DNA from: Williamsia maris | Lineage (GTDB): Bacteria; Actinomycetota; Actinomycetes; Mycobacteriales; Mycobacteriaceae | Direction: 5' to 3' | DNA: 64,000 bases | Assembly: GCF_024171815.1 (NCBI RefSeq) | Contig: NZ_JAMTCJ010000002.1 | Span: 1,341,485 to 1,405,484, forward strand | Shown: positions 52,000 to 61,065 of the stretch, piece by piece | Layout of the letters: every line of letters starts with the position of its first letter | Position numbering within the stretch: position 1 is the first letter of the stretch | Translations under genes and position numbers: made by a program | The notes under the pieces: model-generated | What the model was told of the DNA's origin: nothing | Seen by the model: only the letters and a program-made list of their open reading frames with translations | The model's database searches: none

Positions 52000-54563
52000 G
52001 CCCTCGCCTCGCGCTCGCCCGCCTCAACCCTCTGCCCGCGTGGACCCGGGTCCGCGTGCTCAACCTGCGCGAGCTGCGCAGCCACCGACTCCGGGTGATC
52101 ACCTCACTGATGGTCATCACGGTCTCGTCGATGCTGATCGTCGCGGTCCTGGGTACCTACGGGTCGCTCAGTTCCTCGGTACGACAGCTGAGTTCGACGG
52201 TGTCCGGCTCGGCCGACCTCGACGTCAGCGCGATCGGCGACAGCGGTCTCGACGAGTCGCTCGTCGGCGCCATCCGGCGCGGGGTCCCGCAGGCCGCCAC
52301 GGTCGCCCCGCTCGTGCAGTCGTCGGTGTCGATCGACGGCGAGCAGGTCTCGGTGCTCGGTTCCGACCTGACGATCCTCGGGCTCGGTGGCGCGATCCGA
52401 TCGGTGCTCACCGCGCAGTCGGCCGGTGGTGGGGGAGTGTCGCAGTCCGATCTCACCTCGGGCATCGCGGTCGGTCCCGGGTTCGGCTACCGCGTCGGGC
52501 AGCGGGTGAGCGTCGACGGTGTCGACGTCGAGGTCACCCGCGTTGTCGACTCCGAGGCGGCCGCGCCCATCAACAACGGCCGGTTCATCGTCGCGTTCCT
52601 CCCGCTGGCGCAGCGGATCACGCAGCAGACCGGGCGGCTCGACTCGATCCTGGTCAAGGCCGCACCCGGCGTCGACACCGACACCCTGCGCGCCGACATC
52701 GAGCGGGTCGTCGACGGTCGGGCCGTGGTGAACAACCCCGACTTCCGTGCGAAGCAGGTGGAGACGGCCAGCGCGGTGACCCGGGACTCGACGCTGCTCG
52801 TCGCGCTGATCTCGCTGGTGATCGCGGCGTTCCTGGTCTTCAACACGATGAACATGGCGGTCGCGTCCCGCCGCAAGATGCTGGCGATGGTCCGGGCCAT
52901 CGGAGGCCGACGCGGGCCGTTGGTGCGTGACCTCATCGGCGAGGCGGCGTTGTTCGGGTTGGTCGGTGGGCTGATCGGGATCGGCTTCGGTGTCCTGGCC
53001 GGGCGGTGGCTGATCGGGCGGTTGCCGTCGGTGTCGGCGGAGGGCTTCGGCGCGACGCTGAGCTACCACCTGCCCTGGTATGTCGGGCCCGTCGCGGTGG
53101 TCGCCTGCGTGCTGGCGTGCGTGGCGGCGAGTGTGCTCGCGGCGAGGTCGGTGTTCGCGCTGTCCCCGATCGAGGCGATGGTGCCCGGCGAGCTGAGTGC
53201 GCGCGATCGTGGGCCCGGGCTGATCGAGTGGGCGGCCGGGGTCGGGGGCCTCGCGCTGGTCGCGCTCGGCTGGGTCATCGCCTATACGGTCCAGGGGCGG
53301 CTGGTGTTCGGCGCCGCGGTCGTCTCCAGCATCGGATCGCTGCTGTTCTTCTTCGCGATCACGAAGCCGCTCGTGCGCGCGGTGACGGCGCTGGCGACAC
53401 GGTTCGGCGGGCCCGGGAAGCTCGCCGCGGTCAACACCGAGCGCACGCCGCGCCGGGCCTGGGCCACGCTGATGACGGTGTCGGTGGCCGTGTCGGTCGG
53501 TATCGGGACGTCGGGCGCGATGAACGACCTCGTCGGGTCGGTCTCCGGGGCGCTGGACGGTCTCGCCGACCCCGATCTCTACGTCTCGTCCCAGCCGGTC
53601 GAGAACATCCCGAGCGGCCCGATCCTCGACTCCACCATCCGCGACCGCGTCGCCGCGGTTCCCGGCGTCGAGCGTGTGGTCGGTGGCCAGTGGGCGACGG
53701 TGAACCTCGGCGAGGCCAGAATCCTGATGCAGGGGCTGTCACCGGGCATCCAGGCGCCGTACGTGAAGAAGGCCTCGCCCGAGGTCGTGCAACAGGTGCT
53801 CGACGGCAAGGGCATCGTCATCTCGAAGGTGCTCGGGCGCACGCTGAACGCCGGCGTCGGCGACGAGATCCGGTTGGCCACCCCCACCGGCTTCCACTCG
53901 CTCAAGATCCTCGAGGCCGTCGACTACGTGACCCTCGACTCGGGCACGGCGGCGATGTCGGAGACGTTGCTGGCGCAGTGGTTCCAACGCCCCGGCAACA
54001 GCTTCCTGCAGGTCACCTACGCACCGGGCGTGGACGAGGCGCAGGTCCGATCCGCGGTCGACGCGGCCGCGACGTCGACGGTCGGCAGCCGCTCCGGTGC
54101 GCAGCCGGTCTACGTCTACACCGGGGAGGAGACCCTCGACGCGACGCGCGCGTCGGTCGAGCAGTCCGGTGCCTTCACCATCGCGATCCAGTGGATCGTC
54201 GCGCTGGTCGCCGCGATCGCGCTGCTCAACACGCTCTTGCTGTCGGTCATCGAGCGGCGGCGCGAGCTCGGGGTGCTGCGCGCCATGGGGGCGTCGCGGA
54301 AGTTCATCTCCCGGATGGTGTTGGCCGAGGCCGCCGCGATCGCGGCCGTCGGGTCGGTCCTCGGCGTCCTCAGCGGCGAGCTGCTGCACGTCATCAGCGA
54401 CAAGGTGCTCGGCGTGACCACCTCGGTCGACATCGGCTACTCGCCGCAGTACTCGACGATCCTCTACGTGGTCGTCGCGTTCGGACTCTGCTTCGTCGGT
54501 GCCTTCCTGCCCGCCGCCCGTGCGGCGCGCATGAACATCAGCGAATCCATCCTCGACGAGTAG
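51996..54563 (+). CDS. FtsX-like ABC transporter permease, two-module
   Basis: An 855-residue permease. Each half has the pattern of an extracytoplasmic MacB-type periplasmic domain followed by an FtsX segment of three helices: helices near residues 35, 270, 310, 365, then 420, 450, 500 and a final group at 730, 780, 830. IAAFLVFNTMNMAVASRRKMLAMVRAIGGRRGPLVRDLIGEAALFG and LLSVIERRRELGVLRAMGASRKFISRMVLAEAAAIA are the two FtsX signatures. It likely exports a lipid, peptide or drug, or gates an envelope hydrolase. It follows the ATPase gene by overlap. Confidence 0.87.
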   Translation: MSPRLALARLNPLPAWTRVRVLNLRELRSHRLRVITSLMVITVSSMLIVAVLGTYGSLSSSVRQLSSTVSGSADLDVSAIGDSGLDESLVGAIRRGVPQAATVAPLVQSSVSIDGEQVSVLGSDLTILGLGGAIRSVLTAQSAGGGGVSQSDLTSGIAVGPGFGYRVGQRVSVDGVDVEVTRVVDSEAAAPINNGRFIVAFLPLAQRITQQTGRLDSILVKAAPGVDTDTLRADIERVVDGRAVVNNPDFRAKQVETASAVTRDSTLLVALISLVIAAFLVFNTMNMAVASRRKMLAMVRAIGGRRGPLVRDLIGEAALFGLVGGLIGIGFGVLAGRWLIGRLPSVSAEGFGATLSYHLPWYVGPVAVVACVLACVAASVLAARSVFALSPIEAMVPGELSARDRGPGLIEWAAGVGGLALVALGWVIAYTVQGRLVFGAAVVSSIGSLLFFFAITKPLVRAVTALATRFGGPGKLAAVNTERTPRRAWATLMTVSVAVSVGIGTSGAMNDLVGSVSGALDGLADPDLYVSSQPVENIPSGPILDSTIRDRVAAVPGVERVVGGQWATVNLGEARILMQGLSPGIQAPYVKKASPEVVQQVLDGKGIVISKVLGRTLNAGVGDEIRLATPTGFHSLKILEAVDYVTLDSGTAAMSETLLAQWFQRPGNSFLQVTYAPGVDEAQVRSAVDAAATSTVGSRSGAQPVYVYTGEETLDATRASVEQSGAFTIAIQWIVALVAAIALLNTLLLSVIERRRELGVLRAMGASRKFISRMVLAEAAAIAAVGSVLGVLSGELLHVISDKVLGVTTSVDIGYSPQYSTILYVVVAFGLCFVGAFLPAARAARMNISESILDE

Positions 54564-54593
54564 CGCTTGCCGCTCCGGGCCCCAGCCGCCGCC

Positions 54594-54684
54594 CGTTGGG
54601 CCGTCGTTCTCCCGCGTTGGGCCGGTGTCGCGCCTCGGTGGGCCGTCATCACGCCGCGTTGGGCCTTCGTTCGCACCTCGTTGG
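54594..54684 (+). repeat. Tandem repeat, about four 21-bp units
   Basis: Units start at 54594, 54615, 54636 and 54657 and share the core CGTTGGGCC (third CGGTGGGCC) with a variable 12-base remainder; spacing is exactly 21, 21 and 21, the last unit is 22 and ends CGTTGG. It begins 31 bases after the FtsX-like stop and ends 20 bases before the palindromic operator of the next gene. Confidence 0.8.
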
Positions 54685-54704
54685 AATACTTGTCGTCAAT
54701 AAAT

Positions 54705-54727
54705 GTTGACATGCTGTAGATGTCAAC
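54705..54727. promoter_or_regulatory. Palindromic operator containing a -35 box
   Basis: GTTGACAT and ATGTCAAC form perfect 8-base arms with a 7-base spacer. The left arm contains TTGACA (54707-54712), a consensus -35 element, and the site lies 14 bases before the HTH gene start. An autorepressor of the dimeric HTH type is predicted. Confidence 0.65.
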
Positions 54728-54740
54728 TTAACCTGACATC

Positions 54741-54983
54741 ATGCAGGACGACGGAGACATCGATCAGAACGACATCACCACCGCTGCGGCGAGTACCGAC
54801 CCCTCCCAGGGTTTGGTCGCAGTCCGCGCCCTGCGCACACTGGCCGACCGACTCGAAGAAGTTCAGGTGGCCAGCGCCCGCGAGCAGGGATGGAGCTGGC
54901 AGGCGATCGCAGAGGTACTGCAGATCAGCCGCCAGGCCGTGCACCAGAAGCACTCGGCTCGCGAGAAGGCTCGACCCGAATGA
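54741..54983 (+). CDS. Small helix-turn-helix protein (likely regulator of the Clp-N operon)
   Basis: An 80-residue protein. Residues about 48-72 (GWSWQAIAEVLQISRQAVHQKHS) are a helix-turn-helix of the sigma-70 region 4 / LuxR-like kind; the first 45 residues are acidic and helical (LRTLADRLEEVQVASAREQ). It is the first gene of a two-gene operon with the Clp-N protein. This pairing is frequent in actinobacteria. The palindrome right upstream is its probable target. ATG at 54741. Confidence 0.8.
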   Translation: MQDDGDIDQNDITTAAASTDPSQGLVAVRALRTLADRLEEVQVASAREQGWSWQAIAEVLQISRQAVHQKHSAREKARPE

Positions 54984-55040
54984 CACCACAGCCCACGAGA
55001 AGTGAGCATCACCACGAAACCACATGAGAAGAGACACAAC

Positions 55041-55889
55041 ATGTTCGAACAATTCACACGCGAGAACCGACACATCCTGTCGTTCGCAATGGAAGAGGCC
55101 GCCGACCTCGGGCACACCCAACTCGGCAACGATCATCTGATCCTCGGGATGCTCTGCAACGCCCGCAGCCCGATCTTCGACCGGCTCACCGCAGAGGGCT
55201 TCACCCTCACCGCGGCCCGGGAGACGGTGCGTGCGGTCCGCGGCGACGCCGAGGACACCGACGCCGAGGACGCGGACTCATCGCAGGTCGACGAGGACCG
55301 CGAAGCCCTCAAGTCGGTCGGCATCGACCTCGACAAGGTCGCGACCGCCATCAAGAACACCTTCGGCACCGACATCACCGACGGGTGGTCGAAGCGCGGA
55401 TCCGAGCGTCGCGGACGCGGCGACCGCGGACACGGCGAACGCGGCCATCGGGGCGGACCCGACCGCGGTGAGGACTCCGGTCCGCGCGGGCACCGGGGCC
55501 ATCGACACGGTCACGGCGGCCCCGGGTTCGGCAACCCGGAGTTCGGTGGTCCCGGCTTCGGTGGTTCCCCGTTCGGTGGCCCCGACTTCGGCGATCGACG
55601 CGGCGGCCGCGGCGGTTTCGAGCCGGGCGACGGCCCGTGGGAACACGGCCGCGGACGCCGCGGACCCCGTGGACGCGGCGGGCCCTTCGGCCGGCCCCGG
55701 TTCTCGGTGGACGCCAAGGCGGCCCTCGCCAACGCGGTTCAGATCGCCCGCGAGACCGGCAGTGATCGACTCACCGCCGAACACGTCCTGCTCGGCATCC
55801 TCAAGACCGACGACAAGCGCTCACGTGCGCTGATCGAATCGGTGACCACGCCGGACACGCTGCGCGACGCCCTGAGCGCCACCGCCTGA
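55041..55889 (+). CDS. Clp-N domain protein with long Gly/Arg-rich linker
   Basis: A 282-residue protein. An N-terminal Clp-N (ClpA/B/C amino-terminal) repeat (FEQFTRENRHILSFAMEEAADLGHTQLGNDHLILGMLCN) and a second at the C-terminus (FSVDAKAALANAVQIARETGSDRLTAEHVLLGILK) bracket a linker, residues about 118-230, made mostly of Gly, Arg, His, Pro, Phe, with repeated GGPGFGGSPFGG steps. There is no AAA+ ATPase. Clp-N domains bind adaptors, substrates and arginine-phosphorylated proteins, so it may be a stand-alone substrate receptor or antagonist for ClpC/ClpB. ATG at 55041 has AAGAG upstream. Confidence 0.83.
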   Translation: MFEQFTRENRHILSFAMEEAADLGHTQLGNDHLILGMLCNARSPIFDRLTAEGFTLTAARETVRAVRGDAEDTDAEDADSSQVDEDREALKSVGIDLDKVATAIKNTFGTDITDGWSKRGSERRGRGDRGHGERGHRGGPDRGEDSGPRGHRGHRHGHGGPGFGNPEFGGPGFGGSPFGGPDFGDRRGGRGGFEPGDGPWEHGRGRRGPRGRGGPFGRPRFSVDAKAALANAVQIARETGSDRLTAEHVLLGILKTDDKRSRALIESVTTPDTLRDALSATA

Positions 55890-55906
55890 TCCGACGCGGA
55901 ACGACG

Positions 55907-55937
55907 CTGCGCCCACGGGGATCCCCCGTGGGCGCAG
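55907..55937. terminator. Bidirectional hairpin terminator
   Basis: CTGCGCCCACGGGG and CCCCGTGGGCGCAG form a perfect 14-base stem with an ATC loop between the convergent Clp-N and menA genes. Confidence 0.8.
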
Positions 55938-55962
55938 TTGCGCTGGGACACCGAACAGTGGG

Positions 55963-56832
55963 TCAGGCGATGAACAACCCCACGGCGGTGGCCAGGGCCC
56001 AGACCACCATCGCCAACCCGGTCTGCGCCAGCGCCGGGATCAGCGCGGGTCCCTGCGCGCCGGCCCGGACCGGAGAATGAGCCCGCCACGCCAGCGGCGC
56101 CGCGAGCAGGCCGACCAGCGCCCACGGGGTTGCGATGACCAGCACCACCGACAGCACCGACGGAACGGCCACGAGACCCAGATGAAGATCACGAGTCCGC
56201 TTGTCGCCCAGTCGGACCGCGAGGGTCGTCTTGCCCGACTCGGTGTCCGACGGGATGTCGCGCAGGTTGTTGGCGACGAGCACCGCGCTGGAGTACGACC
56301 CGACCGCGACGGCGCTGACGAACCCGACCCAGTCGATCTCGCCGGCCTGGACGAACTGTGTTCCCAGCACGCCCACCAGGCCGAAGAACACGAACACCGC
56401 GACCTCGCCGAACCCGGCGTAGCCGTAGGGGTTCTTGCCGCCGGTGTAGAACCATGCGCCGGCGATGCAGACCGCCCCGACGAGGATCAGCCACCACGCG
56501 CTGGTCAGCGACAGCACCACGCCGGAGACGCCCGCGATCGCGAACGCGGTGAACGCGGCGTTGCGCACCGAGTGCGGCGAGGCCGCCTTCGAGCCGACCA
56601 GTCGCATCGGTCCGACGCGGTCGTCGTCGGTGCCGCGGATGCCGTCGGAGTAGTCGTTGGCGAAGTTCACGCCGACGATCAGCGACACCGACACGACCAA
56701 AGCGAGCAGCGCCTTCCACCAGAGCGCGTCGCCGAGCCAGGCGGCGGCGCCGGTTCCGGCGAGCACGGGCGCGATCGCGTTGGGGAACGTGCGCGGCCGC
56801 GCGCCGTCGAACCACTGCTTCGGGGTTGCCAT
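55963..56832 (-). CDS. menA: 1,4-dihydroxy-2-naphthoate polyprenyltransferase
   Basis: A 289-residue membrane prenyltransferase of the UbiA family that attaches the isoprenoid tail in menaquinone synthesis. The first Asp-rich motif is [19 protein letters not shown] and the second [24 protein letters not shown]; about eight helices follow. The opening [26 protein letters not shown] is typical of actinobacterial MenA. In mycobacteria menA also ends this gene neighbourhood. Start ATG at 56832. Confidence 0.95.
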   Translation of the reverse strand: MATPKQWFDGARPRTFPNAIAPVLAGTGAAAWLGDALWWKALLALVVSVSLIVGVNFANDYSDGIRGTDDDRVGPMRLVGSKAASPHSVRNAAFTAFAIAGVSGVVLSLTSAWWLILVGAVCIAGAWFYTGGKNPYGYAGFGEVAVFVFFGLVGVLGTQFVQAGEIDWVGFVSAVAVGSYSSAVLVANNLRDIPSDTESGKTTLAVRLGDKRTRDLHLGLVAVPSVLSVVLVIATPWALVGLLAAPLAWRAHSPVRAGAQGPALIPALAQTGLAMVVWALATAVGLFIA

Positions 56833-56918
56833 GTCGACAATCCTTACCCATCTGCTCCGGCGGCCGATCAGACGGTGTCGCAACTAGTGTGTAGATCTGT
56901 TCGCGTGAAGGGGTTGTG

Positions 56919-59900
56919 ATGTCGGAGGGCTCGTCGGCGGTGACGATCGGACTGCTGGGTCCGGTCGCGGTCGACACCGGCCGCGGCATGGTCGAGATCG
57001 CCGGGACACGCGCGCGACGGCTGCTGGCGGCGTTGACGCTGCAGCCCGGCAGCGTGCGGTCGGCCAGCGTGCTGATCGACCTCGTGTGGAGCGACGCCAG
57101 GCCGAAGTCGCCGCAGTCGGCGTTGCACACCCAGATCTCCCGTCTGCGGCACGCGTTGCCCGAGGGCATGATCGCCGCCGGTTCGGCCGGGTACCGCCTC
57201 GATCTCACCGGCCATGCGGTCGACGTCGACCGGGCCCGCAGCCTCATCGACGACGGGACCGCGGGCTCACTCGACGACGCTGCGCGACTCTGGCGTGGCG
57301 TGCCCGGTGACGACCTCGGCGACGACGACCTGGCCGCAGAGGTGCGGGCGGTCGGTGACGGGCTCCGGCGGCGCCTCGACGAACGCCGCTGCCGGGTGGC
57401 GCTCGAGGGCGGCGACCACGAGACCGCGCGGCGGGTGGCGCAGTCGTTGTGCGACCACGACCCGTTGGACGAACCGGCACACCTGCTGCTGATGCGGGCG
57501 CTGCAGGCCGCCGGGCGCGCCAACGACGCACTCGCGGTGCACGCCCGCCTGCGGCGCGCGCTGTCGTCGGAGCTCGGGGTCGACCCGGGCGCCGAGATCG
57601 CCGCGGTCCACCGCGAGCTCCTCGACGGCCCGACCACGGCTCCGGTGCCGACTGCCGCACCGACCGTCCGTTCCACGCGCGGGTCGACCGGTCTGCGAGC
57701 CGAACCCAACGAGTTGCTGGGCCGCGCAACCGATATCGACGATCTGCTCGCCGGGCTGCGACGTCACCGCGTGGTCTCGATCGTCGGGCCGGGTGGCGCC
57801 GGCAAGACCCGTATCGCCCAGGCCGTGGGACGCCGTGTGGCCGACGAGTCGCGGTCTGTGCTCGTCGTCGAACTCGCGTCGGTCCGCACCGACGACGACG
57901 TGGTGGGCGCGGTCGCCGCCGCGCTCGGCGTGGGCGAGACAGACCTCGCGCCGGGTGGGCGTCCACTGATCCCGGTCGGTGACCTGTCCTCGCGACTCGT
58001 CGACGCGCTGACCGGCCGGTCGGCGCTGCTGATCCTGGACAACTGCGAACAGATCATCGACGGCTGCGCGCGCGTGGTGTCCGAACTGCTCGGGGCCGTG
58101 GCCGATCTGACCGTGCTGACCACCTCCCGCGGTCCGCTGCGCATCGCGGGTGAGTCGGTCCACCGGCTCGGGCCGCTGTCCATCGACGGCGATTCCGACT
58201 CGCCGGCCATCGACCTGTTCGTCGCCAGGGCCACCGCCGTCCGACCCGACGTCGTCATCGACCGCGAGACCGTGGCGCAGCTGTGCCGCGACCTCGACGG
58301 TCTGCCGCTGGCCATCGAGCTCGCCGCCGCACGGGTCCGGACGATGGGCGTCGCCGACATCGCCCGGTTGCTCGCCGAACGTCTGACGACCGGACGGCTC
58401 TCCCTGCTGCGGTCGGGCGACCGGACCGCGCCCGATCGCCACCGGACCCTGCAGGCCGTCATCGACTGGAGCTGGGATCTGCTCGACGACCCGTCCCGGT
58501 CGGCGCTGCGTCGACTGTGTCGGTTCCCGGCCGGCTTCTCCTCCGACGCCGCGGTCGCGGTACTCGGGCCGGCGCTGGGCGACGATCCGTTCGCCGTCGA
58601 CGACGCGCTGGACGCCCTGGTGGACCAGTCGTTGCTGACCGTGACGGAGACATCGGCGGGGACGTCGACGCGGACGTCGGCCGGTACGCCGGGCCGGGTC
58701 CGCTACCGGATGCTGGAGATGGTCCGCGAATTCGGTGAGGAGCGGCTGGCCGCGTCGGGAGAGGGGGACGACGTCACCGGTGCGATGGCGCGGTGGGCGA
58801 CGTCGTGCGCCGACGACATCCGCAACCGCTACGAGTTCGGCGACCACAGCAGCGCGATGATGGACGTCATCGCCGACGCCGACAACCTCGTGTGGGTGCT
58901 TCGGCGGTGCACCGACCCCGACGTCGAGGCGCGACCCGCGGGCGCAGTCGAGACGGCCATCAGCGTGTTCCCCGCCCTCGCGGGCAGTTGGATCGCGCGC
59001 GGACTGCACGTCGAGGTCCGCAACTGGTCGCCGCGTATCGTCGACCTGCTCGCGCACCCGCCGTCCGGTCTCGACGAACGTCGGCGCGAACTCTGGCAGG
59101 TGTCGCTGGAGATGGCCGCGGGTCATCTGATGATGCTGTCGACGGATCCGCGCGTGCTGGCCCGGTCGATGATCGCGCTCCGGGCCCTCCAGGATCCCGA
59201 CGCCGTGATGACCCGCCGCGCCGACTTCATCGGCGCGATCATGTTGTCCCGCAAACCTTTCGCTGCGATCCGTGTCATCTCTCGTGGATGTCGGGCGCCG
59301 ACGCCGGAGGTCCGCGCGATCGCGTTGTCGGTGCGGTCGAACGCACGGGAGAACGTGGGTGATCTCCGCGGCGCGCTGGCCGACTCGCTCCTCGCCCAGG
59401 AACTCGCCGCCGAGCGCGGCGACATGTGGATCACGGCGATGGGGTCGATGGAGATCGCGAGCATCCACGGTCAGAGCGGTCGCTACCGGGAGGCGGTCGG
59501 CCACTACCGCACCGCGGCGGTCAAGCTGGCCGAGCTCGGCGCCGACGAGGAGGTCACCCAGGTCCGGTGCTACCTGCTGTGCAGCCTGATCGGCTCGGGA
59601 GCCATCGACGAGGCGCGGGTGCTGTTCGACGAGATCTCCGACGGATGGTCGGTGGATCAGCCGATGCCGCAGGGCATCCCGCAACTGGTCGCCGGGATCC
59701 TCATCGGCGCCGCCGAACTCGCGCTGTACTCCGGCGACGACGCGACCGCGGCCGACATAGCCGGGCGCCTGGTCCGATACGTACTCACCGAACACGCCCG
59801 GGCGACCCAGGACCCGTCGATGCTGTTGTCGGTCAGTGCCGGCGTCGCCCTGCTGACGTTGTCGGGAGCCGGCCAGGCGGCGTCCGAACACCTGCCCGCA

Positions 59901-60236
59901 CTGGCGACGCTGCTGGTCACCCAGTTCATGCCCGCCGGATTCCGCGATCTGCCGCAGACCGGCGCCGGGGCGATCGCGGTGGGTGCGGCGCTGTGTCAGA
60001 CCGAACGCGGATCGGATGCAGGTGCACGACTGATGGCGATGGGCGCCCGTTTGCAGGCCCGACGGGACTACCCGGCGCTGGGTCGGATCCGCGCGGAGAT
60101 GGCCGAACTCTCCGGGATGTCGGTGGACGCATGGGAGTCGCTCCGCACGACGATCGACAGGATGCCCCGACGCGTGTGCGTCGAGAACATCCTGTCGATC
60201 CTGGATCAGACCGTCCTGCAGCAGGATCCGGTCTGA
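56919..60236 (+). CDS. Large SARP/AfsR-like transcriptional regulator with BTAD and NB-ARC-type ATPase
   Basis: A 1105-residue protein. Residues about 8-95 form an OmpR/PhoB-type winged helix (IGLLGPVAVDTGRGMVEIAGTRARRLLAALTLQ), about 95-240 a bacterial transcriptional activation domain (BTAD), about 265-500 an NB-ARC/AAA-like ATPase with Walker A GPGGAGKTRIAQAVG at about 291 and Walker B-like LLILDNCEQIIDG, then a helical and TPR-like half with repeated helix pairs. This is the AfsR/SARP architecture that activates secondary metabolism or stress operons. No biosynthetic cluster is in view. ATG 56919 has AAGGGG upstream. Confidence 0.9.
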   Translation: MSEGSSAVTIGLLGPVAVDTGRGMVEIAGTRARRLLAALTLQPGSVRSASVLIDLVWSDARPKSPQSALHTQISRLRHALPEGMIAAGSAGYRLDLTGHAVDVDRARSLIDDGTAGSLDDAARLWRGVPGDDLGDDDLAAEVRAVGDGLRRRLDERRCRVALEGGDHETARRVAQSLCDHDPLDEPAHLLLMRALQAAGRANDALAVHARLRRALSSELGVDPGAEIAAVHRELLDGPTTAPVPTAAPTVRSTRGSTGLRAEPNELLGRATDIDDLLAGLRRHRVVSIVGPGGAGKTRIAQAVGRRVADESRSVLVVELASVRTDDDVVGAVAAALGVGETDLAPGGRPLIPVGDLSSRLVDALTGRSALLILDNCEQIIDGCARVVSELLGAVADLTVLTTSRGPLRIAGESVHRLGPLSIDGDSDSPAIDLFVARATAVRPDVVIDRETVAQLCRDLDGLPLAIELAAARVRTMGVADIARLLAERLTTGRLSLLRSGDRTAPDRHRTLQAVIDWSWDLLDDPSRSALRRLCRFPAGFSSDAAVAVLGPALGDDPFAVDDALDALVDQSLLTVTETSAGTSTRTSAGTPGRVRYRMLEMVREFGEERLAASGEGDDVTGAMARWATSCADDIRNRYEFGDHSSAMMDVIADADNLVWVLRRCTDPDVEARPAGAVETAISVFPALAGSWIARGLHVEVRNWSPRIVDLLAHPPSGLDERRRELWQVSLEMAAGHLMMLSTDPRVLARSMIALRALQDPDAVMTRRADFIGAIMLSRKPFAAIRVISRGCRAPTPEVRAIALSVRSNARENVGDLRGALADSLLAQELAAERGDMWITAMGSMEIASIHGQSGRYREAVGHYRTAAVKLAELGADEEVTQVRCYLLCSLIGSGAIDEARVLFDEISDGWSVDQPMPQGIPQLVAGILIGAAELALYSGDDATAADIAGRLVRYVLTEHARATQDPSMLLSVSAGVALLTLSGAGQAASEHLPALATLLVTQFMPAGFRDLPQTGAGAIAVGAALCQTERGSDAGARLMAMGARLQARRDYPALGRIRAEMAELSGMSVDAWESLRTTIDRMPRRVCVENILSILDQTVLQQDPV

Positions 60237-60240
60237 CGGG

Positions 60241-61065
60241 TCACGCGTTGCGCATGTAGGCCCGCACGGTGAGCGGCGCGAAGACGGCGATCAGAACCGC
60301 GGCCCCGAGCAGCGACCACAGGACGTGGATGCCGACGTGCCCGTTGTTGGTCATCTCGCGCACCGAGGTGACCAGGTTCGACACGGGGTTGACCTTGACG
60401 AACGCCTGCAGCCAACCGGGCATCGTCTCCGGCTGTACGAAGGCGTTGGACACGAAGGTGAGCGGGAACAGGATCATCAGCGAGAAGCCCTGCACCGCAG
60501 ACGCCTTCTTGACGAGCATGCCCATCAGCGCCCAGATCCACGAGACCGCGAAGCTGCAGATGATGACCAGGACGATCGCGCCGATCAGGCCGAGCGGGTC
60601 GGGCCGCCAGCCCATCGCGATGCCGACGATGAACGTGATCACGGTGGCGATCAGATAGCGGACGACGTCGGCGAGCAGCGCGCCGGCCAGGGGTGCGGTC
60701 CGCGCGATGGGGAGTGACTTGAAGCGGTCGAAGACGCCCTTGTTCATGTCCTCGCGGAGCTGGGTGCCGGTGACCACCGAGGTGGTGATGACGGACTGGA
60801 CCAGGATGCCGGGGATGATGATCGGAAGGTACTGCGACACACTGCCGGCCAGCGCTCCACCGAAGATGTAGGTGAACATCAGCGTGAAGATGATCGGCTG
60901 GAACACCACGTCGAAGAGTTGCTCGGGGTTGTGTCGGATCTTGAGCATCCCGCGGTAGCCCATGGTGAACGACTGTTTGACGGTGTCGGTGAAGCCGACC
61001 GAATCGGGGACCTCCCGCACGATGGGACGTTCGGCGGTCGGGCTGTCGATGGTGAGGGTGGTCAT
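60241..61065 (-). CDS. ABC-2 type exporter permease (DrrB-like)
   Basis: A 274-residue membrane protein with about six helices. FDVVFQPIIFTLMFTYIFGGAL, VFDRFKSLPIARTAPLAGALLAD and the region FVSNAFVQPETMPGWLQAFVKVNPVS are close to daunorubicin-resistance DrrB permeases. It overlaps the ATPase gene by four bases and should form a drug or lipid exporter with it. In mycobacteria DrrABC exports phthiocerol dimycocerosate, so lipid export is an alternative. Confidence 0.9.
   Translation of the reverse strand: MTTLTIDSPTAERPIVREVPDSVGFTDTVKQSFTMGYRGMLKIRHNPEQLFDVVFQPIIFTLMFTYIFGGALAGSVSQYLPIIIPGILVQSVITTSVVTGTQLREDMNKGVFDRFKSLPIARTAPLAGALLADVVRYLIATVITFIVGIAMGWRPDPLGLIGAIVLVIICSFAVSWIWALMGMLVKKASAVQGFSLMILFPLTFVSNAFVQPETMPGWLQAFVKVNPVSNLVTSVREMTNNGHVGIHVLWSLLGAAVLIAVFAPLTVRAYMRNA

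Noticed and set aside
54464..54712. 82-residue minus-strand frame with seven-residue repeats
   Set aside because: The repeats follow from the 21-bp DNA repeat, the frame runs into the antisense of the FtsX-like gene, and no ribosome site is seen.
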